From NCBI RefSeq assembly GCF_022605725.1, contig NC_065564.1:6364698-6428697 (forward strand): a stretch of 64,000 bases of DNA, read 5' to 3'. The DNA is from Anthonomus grandis grandis. Taxonomy: Eukaryota > Arthropoda > Insecta > Coleoptera > Curculionidae. A program made the translations under genes and the position numbers. Positions 55,636 to 64,000 of this stretch are shown here, one piece after another. The stretch's first letter is position 1; each line of letters opens with the position of its first letter. Under the pieces are notes generated by a model. The model saw nothing but the letters and a program-made list of their open reading frames with translations, had not been told where the DNA came from and did no database searches.

Positions 55636-58600
55636 CTATGTTAAAATATGTCAAGTGATTCCTGAGTTATGGCAAAAATGTCAGTTCAAGAATAGAAATC
55701 TTGGTGTTCCAATATTGGCCTGCTTTGGACCTTGCTAAACAAAATTGCCTATAACTCAGTGAGTTTTTGAGGCACAACAAACGTTCGTATATGAAAATAT
55801 TGAGAAAAAAACGCTTTTTCTTTGACTAAAATCCTTTTGAGAAAATTCCAATTGTTTCATGGAAAATATTTCCAAAAAAAGTGAAAATTTTAACACATTT
55901 TACCCTCAAATCCATCCCCATGAACCGTGCTATATTGCTGTGAAAAATTCATGAAAATATGTCAAGTGGTTCCTGAGTTATGGCCAAAAATGTCAGTTCA
56001 AGAATAGAAATCTTGGTGTTCCAATATTGGCCTGCTTTGGACCTTGCTAAACAAAATTGCCTATAACTCAGTGAGTTTTTGAGGCACAACAAACGTTCGT
56101 ATATGAAAATATTGAGAAAAAAACGCTTTTTCTTTGACTAAAATCCTTTTGAGAAAATTCCAATTGTTTCATGGAAAATATTTCCAAAAAAAGTGAAAAT
56201 TTTAACACATTTTACCCTCAAATCCATCCCCATGAACCGTGCTATATTGCTGTGAAAAATTCATGAAAATATGTCAAGTGGTTCCTGAGTTATGGCCAAA
56301 AATGTCAGTTCAAGAATAGAAATCTTGATTTTCCAATATTGGCCTGCTTTGGACCTTGCTAAACAAAATTGCCTATAACTCGGTGAGTTTTTGAGGCACA
56401 ACAAACGTTCGTATACGAAAATATTGAGAAAAAACGTTTTTTCTTTGACTAAAATCCTTTTGAGAAAATTCCAATTATTTCATAGAAAATATTCCAAAAA
56501 AAAGTGAAAATTTAAACACATTTTTACCCTCAAATCCATGCCCAAGAACCCTGCTATATTGCTGTGAAAAATTTATGAAAATATGTTAAGTGGTTCCTGA
56601 GTTATGGTCAAAAATGTCAGTTCAAGAATAGAAATCTTGATGTTCCAATATTGGTCTGTTTTGGACCTTGCTAAACAATATTTCCTATAACTCAGTGAGT
56701 TTTTGAGGCACAACAAACGTTCGTATATGAAAATATTGAGAAAAAAACGCTTTTTCTTTGAATAAAATCCTTTTGCGGAAATTCCAATTATTTCATTGAA
56801 AATATTCCCAAAAAAAGTGAAAATTTAAACACATTTTACCATCAAATCCATCCCCATGAACCCTGCTATATTGCTGTGAAAAATTTATGGAAATATGTCA
56901 AGTGATTCCCGAGTTATGGTCAAAAATGTCAGTTCAAGAATAGAAATCTTGATGTTCCAATATTGGTCTGTTTTGGACCTTGCTAAACAAAATTGCCTAT
57001 AACTCGGTGAGTTTTTGAGGCACAACAAACGTTTGTATATGAAAATATTGAGAAAAAAACGCTTTTTCTTTGAATAAAATCCTTTTGCGGAAATTCCAAT
57101 TATTTCATTGAAAATATTCCCAAAAAAAGTGAAAATTTAAACACATTTTACCATCAAATCCATCCCCAAGAACTCTGCTATATTGCTGTGAAAAATTCAT
57201 GAAAATATGTCAAGTGGTTCCTGAGTTATGGCCAAAAATGTCAGTTCAAGAATAGAAATCTTGATTTTCCAATATTGGCCTGCTTTGGACCTTGCTAAAC
57301 AAAATTGCCTATAACTCGGTGAGTTTTTGAGGCACAACAAACGTTTGTATATGAAAATATTGAGAAAAAAACGCTTTTTCTTTGACTAAAATCCTTTTGC
57401 GGAAATTTCAATTATTTCATGGAAAATATTTCCAAAAAAAGTGAAAATTTAAACACATTTTACCATCAAATCCATCCCCAAGAACTCTGCTATATTGCTG
57501 TGAAAAATTCATGAAAATATGTCAAGTGGTTCCTGAGTTATGGCCAAAAATGTCAGTTCAAGAATAGAAATCTTGATTTTCCAATATTGGCCTGCTTTGG
57601 ACCTTGCTAAACAAAATTGCCTATAACTCGGTGAGTTTTTGAGGCACAACAAACGTTTGTATATGAAAATATTGAGAAAAAAACGCTTTTTCTTTGACTA
57701 AAATCCTTTTGCGGAAATTTCAATTATTTCATGGAAAATATTTCCAAAAAAAGTGAAAATTTAAACACATTTTACCATCAAATCCATCCCCAAGAACTCT
57801 GCTATATTGCTGTGAAAAATTCATGAAAATATGTCAAGTGGTTCCTGAGTTATGGCCAAAAATGTCAGTTCAAGAATAGAAATCTTGATTTTCCAATATT
57901 GGCCTGCTTTGGACCTTGCTAAACAAAATTGCCTATAACTCGGTGAGTTTTTGAGGCACAACAAACGTTCGTATACGAAAATATTGAGAAAAAACGTTTT
58001 TTCTTTGACTAAAATCCTTTTGAGAAAATTCCAATTATTTCATAGAAAATATTCCAAAAAAAAGTGAAAATTTAAACACATTTTTACCCTCAAATCCATG
58101 CCCAAGAACCCTGCTATATTGCTGTGAAAAATTTATGAAAATATGTTAAGTGGTTCCTGAGTTATGGTCAAAAATGTCAGTTCAAGAATAGAAATCTTGA
58201 TGTTCCAATATTGGTCTGTTTTGGACCTTGCTAAACAATATTTCCTATAACTCAGTGAGTTTTTGAGGCACAACAAACGTTCGTATATGAAAATATTGAG
58301 AAAAAAACGCTTTTTCTTTGAATAAAATCCTTTTGCGGAAATTCCAATTATTTCATTGAAAATATTCCCAAAAAAAGTGAAAATTTAAACACATTTTACC
58401 ATCAAATCCATCCCCAAGAACTCTGCTATATTGCTGTGAAAAATTCATGAAAATATGTCAAGTGGTTCCTGAGTTATGGCCAAAAATGTCAGTTCAAGAA
58501 TAGAAATCTTGATTTTCCAATATTGGCCTGCTTTGGACCTTGCTAAACAAAATTGCCTATAACTCGGTGAGTTTTTGAGGCACAACAAACGTTTGTATAT

Positions 58601-59870
58601 GAAAATATTGAGAAAAAAACGCTTTTTCTTTGACTAAAATCCTTTTGCGGAAATTTCAATTATTTCATGGAAAATATTTCCAAAAAAAGTGAAAATTTAA
58701 ACACATTTTACCATCAAATCCATCCCCAAGAACTCTGCTATATTGCTGTGAAAAATTCATGAAAATATGTCAAGTGGTTCCTGAGTTATGGCCAAAAATG
58801 TCAGTTCAAGAATAGAAATCTTGATGTTCCAATATTGGTCTGTTTTGGACCTTGCTAAACAAAATTGCCTATAACTCGGTGAGTTTTTGAGGCACAACAA
58901 ACGTTTGTATATGAAAATATTGAGAAAAAAACGCTTTTTCTTTGACTGAAATCCTTTTGCGGAAATTCCAATTATTTCATTGAAAATATTCCCAAAAAAA
59001 GTGAAAATTTAAACACATTTTACCATCAAATCCATCCCCATGAACCCTGCTATATTGCTGTGAAAAATTTATGGAAATATGTCAAGTGATTCCCGAGTTA
59101 TGGTCAAAAATGTCAGTTCAAGAATAGAAATCTTGATGTTCCAATATTGGTCTGCTTTGGACCTTGCTAAACAAAATTGCCTATAACTCGGTGAGTTTTT
59201 GAGGCACAACAAACGTTCGTATACGAAAATATTGAGAAAAAACGTTTTTTCTTTGACTAAAATCCTTTTGAGAAAATTCCAATTATTTCATAGAAAATAT
59301 TTCAAAAAAAAGTGAAAATTTAAACACATTTTTACCCTCAAATCCATGCCCAAGAACCCTGCTATATTGCTGTGAAAAATTTATGAAAATATGTTAAGTG
59401 GTTCCTGAGTTATGGTCAAAAATGTCAGTTCAAGAATAGAAATCTTGATGTTCCAATATTGGTCTGTTTTGGACCTTGCTAAACAATATTTCCTATAACT
59501 CAGTGAGTTTTTGAGGCACAACAAACGTTCGTATATGAAAATATTGAGAAAAAAACGCTTTTTCTTTGAATAAAATCCTTTTGCGGAAATTCCAATTATT
59601 TCATTGAAAATATTCCCAAAAAAAGTGAAAATTTAAACACATTTTACCATCAAATCCATCCCCAAGAACTCTGCTATATTGCTGTGAAAAATTCATGAAA
59701 ATATGTCAAGTGGTTCCTGAGTTATGGCCAAAAATGTCAGTTCAAGAATAGAAATCTTGGTGTTCCGATATTGGTCCGCTTTGGACCTTGCTAAACAAAA
59801 TTGCCTATAACTCGGTGAGTTTTTGAGGTACAACAAACGTTCGTATATGAACATATTACGAAAGAAAATC
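55636..59870. repeat. 312 bp satellite array, 13 consecutive exact-length units
   Basis: The anchor gtcaagtggttcc (or gttaagtgg) falls at 55961, 56273, 56585, 56897, 57209, 57521, 57833, 58145, 58457, 58769, 59081, 59393 and 59705, exactly 312 bp each time, with partial units at both ends. Units differ by a few substitutions only. Variant units (gttaag at 56585, 58145 and 59393) recur 5 and 4 units apart, showing that multi-unit blocks were duplicated. The sequence is related to the 48.2-51.3 kb block. Confidence 0.96.
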
Positions 59871-61452
59871 CTTTTTTTTTTAAGACTAAAACGGGTGCAG
59901 GAGCCATAATGATCCCAAACCATTCATTACCATAAATCTTTAGAAAATTGGGATTAATTTTTCGAGAATTGATTTTAAAGAGGTTAAATTTCATGAATTT
60001 CAAAGGCATTTTCCTAACAATTATTGAAATAATAGGTAAACTTTTAAATACTTTTCTTTGGTCCTTTCATGAGGATTTTAAAGTTGATTGGACCTTCCAG
60101 GCAGACTAATAAGGAAAAACATACTTTGAAATTAAAATTGTTTCAGGGGATCCCGAGTAAACCAATAAAAAGTTTATTTTGATGAATTTTCAAGAACCTA
60201 CTTGAGGATTCCCCAAAAAGGCATCTTTCCAGAATATCATTTAAAAAAAAATCAACTATTGCCTCAAAACAATAACTGTAACTGCTCGGAAGAGCAAAAC
60301 TATTACTAATAAAATTTTCAGCTGGCTACAGAAGAAATAAATTCGACAATGCCTGAGAAGAAGTAAATCTGTAGAAAGTGCCTGTAACTACTAAGAAATT
60401 AAAGAGTTATGGAAATTTCCTTATAAAATTGCCTATAGTAGACTTAAAAAATGCTCTCAACTGAAGACAAAGAGAGTATTCAATATCCAAAACTGCTGAT
60501 TTGATATAATACGTTTTAGTATTTAAGCAACCGTTAAACAAAACGTAGTTCTGTACCAAGAACATAACTCTTACGATTAAATCACAATTAGCAAAAGGGT
60601 GCAAATACGTCATCCAAAACTTACCGGCCAAAGTCATATAGGACAAATTACTTATTTCATTCGCTCAAATATTGAGCGTATGAGAGAGTATTTTTTAAAT
60701 CAATTTTTACTATAAGTGACGTAATACCCAACAAAATAAGTAACTCATTATAAAATTTATAATATGCTTAATAATATCTATAAAAGGGCTACACATTTGT
60801 AACATTTTTAAATTTATCGAATCAAGGCTCATTGCATTAGATTTAATTGTGTGTAAGATAGTATGAATTACCTTTGGTGTGGTCATTAATTAAAAAACTA
60901 AACTGAGTTTCAGAACTAAAATGACTATCATTATAAAATTGTGTTTTTTATTATTTGTTGACTTGAAAGATTTAATAAATTGTAAATTGGTTTTTCTTTT
61001 TAGCGGACTTCATATTATCTATTGGTCAATTTTTAAGTTTTGTTTCAACTCGCCTAATTTAATAACTTAAAGGAGTAATTTTGAAAATCATAAAGTTCGG
61101 TGGCGGTTTACCAATTTTGATATTTTTAAAAAGAGTACATTTTGTCAAGGGGGTTTGGAGGGAAAAAATCGTAATCTACATCTTGGTCGCCTGATGTCGA
61201 CAGTTCTCTCTGGTAGCAATATTTAAGGTAGCCCTCCGGTTAACCGTGTATTTTTCGGTTTTGATATTTTGTCATTTACTTTTTGATGTTGAATTTATGG
61301 CTATTAAAATAGATAACACTTTAATTAGTCACTAGTAATTCTTTGAGAGGAAATCCGAGGTACGCGGGTTGTCTTTCTCAAGAAAGTTAGTGAGCAAGCA
61401 CTCTCACGGCGTAAAACTCTCTGCAAATACGAAAAAAGTCATTAAAACTTAC
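59871..61452. other. a-b intron next to exon a
   Basis: AT-rich, mostly unique sequence. The notable item is a 34 bp copy of the exon a 3' end at 60616-60649. A few short frames exist with no family match. Confidence 0.5.
60616..60649 (-). repeat. Duplicate of the exon a 3' end and its donor site
   Basis: 34 bp identical to 61444-61477 except for one base. It contains the coding end MTLAG and the complete G|GTAAGTTTT donor. It lies 828 bp downstream in the same intron and orientation. No proper acceptor precedes it, and the reading at the required phase meets a TGA, so it would behave as a decoy or poison exon at most. Confidence 0.8.
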
Positions 61453-61789
61453 CGGCCAAAGTCATATTGGACAAATTGGTGCCCAAATTGGCCAACTGGT
61501 CGACTCCGGCGTGTCCATACAACTGTCCCGCGAACAGCGACGGATTCAAACCGGCGTCCAGACCCGGACGGTTCCTCATCAGCGCGTTTCCGCTGTTCTG
61601 TTGTTGTTGTTGCTGCTGCTGCTGCTGCTGTTGTTGTCGCGTCTTTAACACCATGGAACAATTGTTGATGACACTGAGGATCGCGTCGTGACACTCCGGA
61701 CTGACGTTCGTGACGCACCGTTGCAGACAGACGATCAGGGTGGTCAGGGTTTCGATTGGGAGCGGTACCGGTTTGGTTAAAGGATCCTC
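61453..61789 (-). CDS. CNOT1: CNOT1 exon a: linker with polyglutamine tract
   Basis: 337 nt. It enters in phase 0 after a ttag acceptor (first residues EDPLTKP) and leaves in phase 1 at G|GTAAGT. The motif PLPIETLTTLIVCLQRC and the following short helical stretch match the animal CNOT1 linker upstream of the TTP-binding MIF4G-like region. A run of 13 glutamines (mixed CAA/CAG, plus-strand 61598-61636) follows, then an Asn/Gly/Leu-rich disordered segment ending MTLAG. The polyQ length is likely to vary between individuals. The last 34 bp, including the donor, recur at 60616-60649. Confidence 0.93.
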
Positions 61790-62015
61790 CTAAGAATTAT
61801 GGAGGAGTTACTTGATTATTTAGTACACTGTGTAGCAGGAGGAAAACCCCAATTATATTTATCAGTATCAACAGTATCAATTACAAACACTAACTAAGTT
61901 ACGGTTATTTTTTATTGCATAGATCATCGTTTGTCTATGAGTCAATATTAGAACGCATTTAATATTATTATTTCATCCAATAAAATCACAAATAGAACAA
62001 GTCTACAGTTCTATA
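61790..62015. other. CNOT1 intron upstream of exon a
   Basis: AT-rich unique sequence between the exon a acceptor and the foldback element. No feature. Confidence 0.5.
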
Positions 62016-62981
62016 CAGCGTGGTCCAGTTTAAACGTCGTTAATTTTAATACGTGATAGAGAATTTAAAAAGAAATAAGACTTATTATAACATTTTTCTC
62101 ATAAATGATGAATAACAAAGATACAGGGTGTTAAAGTTAAGAATAATTATTTTTTTATTTACCATAACTATTAAACCACCAGCTTAATTTTAATTAAATT
62201 TCGCAGGCAAGTTATTGTTGTTAATTACTGATGAAGCCAATTTTGAAAAAAAATTGCCAGTGGCGTAACATACTTGAAGGGACTTGGTCCTTTTTTGTCT
62301 CAAATCTGTGAGGTGATAAGAAGTCAACTGTTAGATTCTCCATTTAATTTGAAAAAAAAAGTTACTCTTGCGAAATTATTATTTAAGGCACTGTTTTTAA
62401 AATATCTTAATTTAATTGTTCAGAAATACCTGCTAAAATGTTGCAAAAATTTATAAAAAAAGGAAATTGCGCTTGAGTTTGTCAAAAAGTTAAATAAAAA
62501 AGATGATCAAAAGTTACCTTAAGTCATTATTTCATTTTACAGGTTTAATTTAAAATTGAAGACTAATTTTCTTTTTTTTTTCAAAGTTTTTGCAGCATTT
62601 TAACTGGCATTTCTGTATTTTAAAAAGAGTGCCTTAAATCAAAATTTTGCAAGAGTAACTTTTTTTTTCAAATATAATGGAGAACCTAACAGTTGAATTC
62701 TTATAAAAATTATTTTTTCACCTCGCAGATTTCAGACAAAGAAGGACCAAATCCCTCCGTATGTTACGCCAATGGCAATTTTTTTTTCTAAATTGGCTTC
62801 ATCAGTAATTGGCAATTCGATACAATGACCTGCATGCGAAATTTAATTAAAATTGAGCCGGTAGTTTAAAAGTTATGATAAAAAAATTAAAAATTATTCT
62901 TAACTTTAACACCCTGATCTATTTCTTTTTAAATTCTCTATCACGCATTAAAATTAATGACGTTTAAACTGGACCACCCTG
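62016..62981. mobile_element. 966 bp foldback (palindromic) MITE
   Basis: The ends read CAGCGTGGTCCAGTTTAAAC and, from the right, CAGGGTGGTCCAGTTTAAAC, with TA on both outer sides. The inverted similarity extends inward through almost the entire element (arms of about 450 bp; for example gaagccaattttgaaa versus taaattggcttc, and ggacttggtccttttttgtc versus gacaaagaaggaccaaat). No transposase frame is present. The CAGGGTGG-type end links it to mariner-like elements. Confidence 0.85.
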
Positions 62982-63788
62982 TATAGTGTGCCTATTTAAG
63001 TTGGCAACATATGGGAAACTTTTTTGTTATTAGTTTTACAAAAATTCTGCATGGTCCAAAGCCTAAAATGCATTAATCAAACAACAAATTTTAATAGTCG
63101 TATATGAGGTTTGTCAAAAAATGTGAATTTTTCTCAAGAGTAAAGTACCTTTATTTTTGACAATACCGAAAATTGTTATAAAGAGAAGCTGGTTAGAACT
63201 AAAAACGATGTTCAAATATGCAATTACATCTTGGTACTTAAAACATATTTTTCACAACTTTTTCTCTAAATTTCCTAGGGATACCGAACATTTATATTTT
63301 TTATTTATTACTCAAGTGATAACCTTTCAGATACTTGAGTCCTCTGGATGCAAAAACGGATAAATCCACTTTTTGTCATTTTAGCGCAAACCTATAATAC
63401 TATTAAAGTTGCCTCTATGTCTACTATGCAATATTTAAAAAGTTTCAAACTCGGTTATATCACGCTTAAAAATGCCATTTAAGCTCCTACTAAATTTCAA
63501 AACCAAATATATTTTAAGCTAAATGACATTTAAACAAAGGTAAATCCATTGCGCTGCAAATTCAGATGTATCCCAACCGTGTCGCTTCGCGTACACGCAC
63601 AAGCAAATCAAAACAAGTTAAATCCATTTTGGCGGTTTAATACTGTTTATATTTCTTTTTTTTGCAGTCAGTTGTTCTGAAAATTTGATTGAAGTAGTAC
63701 CTACGTATTTAGTGTGATTTGAAATTAGTAGTATTTAAGTGTTAATTAATGGTTTGCATATTAATTATTTTTACAAAGAAAACTCATA
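62982..63788. other. Intron or upstream region of the right-edge gene
   Basis: Short repeated word taaatcca occurs at about 63361, 63541 and 63620. A TCAGT arthropod-type initiator lies at about 63667-63671, 120 bp before the ATG at 63789. No TATA box is clear. The function is unproven. Confidence 0.3.
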
Positions 63789-63880
63789 ATGAGCGCTCCT
63801 GAGGAAAGAACACCCAGTAAAGCACGGAAAGTCTTGAGGCAGTGTAAAAACTGGAAAAGACATGCTGCTACCGAAAAGAG
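63789..63880 (+). CDS. Possible first coding exon of an unknown plus-strand gene
   Basis: ATG 63789 opens MSAPEERTPSKARKVLRQCK and continues NWKRHAATEK. The exon ends AG|GTATGT at 63880. The GTATGT donor, a T-rich stretch and a TTTCATAG acceptor at 63940 form a clean 60 bp intron, and the frame continues on the other side. The product is basic and not recognised. It could be a nested host gene in a CNOT1 intron or a transposon gene. The window ends before this can be decided. Confidence 0.4.
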
Positions 63881-63940
63881 GTATGTTTCTTTTAAATGTG
63901 TATGATATTCGTTGCTAAGTTTACGTTTTTTGTTTCATAG

Positions 63941-64000
63941 ATATTCAGCTACTGCTCCGCCAAGATTTCCTTTATGTTCTCACAACACACCTTTATACAA
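63941..64000 (+). CDS. Possible second exon of the unknown plus-strand gene (cut by window edge)
   Basis: It follows the acceptor TTTCATAG. The split codon AG|A restores Arg, and the frame reads YSATAPPRFPLCSHNTPLY to the window edge without a stop. Too short to identify. Confidence 0.38.
   Translation, partial: MFSYCSAKISFMFSQHTFIQ

Larger units (their letters stand above)
6635..61789 (-). other. CNOT1: CNOT1 (Not1) gene, partial, 13 exons in window
   Basis: This is the scaffold subunit of the CCR4-NOT complex, which deadenylates mRNA in the cytoplasm and docks CNOT7/8, CNOT9, CNOT2/3 and mRNA-binding adaptors. Thirteen exons totalling 4,698 nt (1,566 codons) read collinearly from the linker upstream of the TTP-binding MIF4G-like domain, through the CNOT7/8-binding MIF4G domain and the CNOT9-binding domain, into the C-terminal Not1 domain. 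I placed each edge at a GT-AG junction, and the phases agree across all twelve introns with no in-frame stop. Animal CNOT1 is about 2,400 residues long, so several hundred N-terminal residues (right of the window) and roughly 270 C-terminal residues (left of the window) are missing. Eleven introns are 1.4-9.7 kb and one is 57 bp. No second coding copy was seen. Confidence 0.97.

Overview
The window is eukaryotic and almost certainly insect. Introns are AT-rich with consensus GT-AG sites, exons are clearly GC-richer, and there are P-element, mariner, Tc1 and Jockey-type non-LTR transposons. A beetle is plausible, but the sequence alone does not prove it.

One gene organises the window. Thirteen consecutive exons on the minus strand, from 61789 down to 6635, encode about 1,566 residues of CNOT1 (Not1), the scaffold of the CCR4-NOT deadenylase complex. 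Every exon was delimited at a GT-AG junction and all twelve junction phases match, so the model is internally consistent. The 5' exons lie beyond the right edge. The last part of the C-terminal Not1 domain lies beyond the left edge. Intron lengths going 5' to 3' are 9,696, 3,569, 3,257, 5,000, 1,377, 57, 3,224, 6,372, 5,298, 4,828, 3,648 and 4,131 bp.

The introns are the unusual part. Most are built from tandem satellite arrays, and each intron has its own variant: about 180 bp monomers (7.4-15.3, 16.3-20.6, 22.4-24.8 and 26.9-28.2 kb), a 324 bp dimer of a 162 bp unit (33.8-36.4 kb), a 342 bp dimer of a 171 bp unit (44.3-47.4 kb), a 1,565 bp duplication (48.2-51.3 kb), a 273 bp unit carrying splice-donor-like sites (52.1-54.6 kb), and thirteen units of exactly 312 bp (55.6-59.9 kb). 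Some arrays run to within about 15-30 bp of an exon.

Transposons fill the rest. At 1-4977 a DD41D mariner-like element is split by a P-type element (409-4194) with an exact 8 bp target duplication and a THAP-domain transposase relic. At about 28.7-33.0 kb lies a 5'-truncated non-LTR retrotransposon. Its ORF1 and ORF2 share one frame, separated by a single UAG in the context UAG-CAA-UUA, which is the tobamovirus-type readthrough signal. At 39.2-40.5 kb there are fragments of two other non-LTR elements and a Tc1/IS630-type transposase. At 41285-43149 a second DD41D mariner sits at the dyad centre of a palindromic MITE. At 62016-62981 there is a 966 bp foldback MITE. The right edge carries the start of a possible plus-strand spliced gene of unknown identity.
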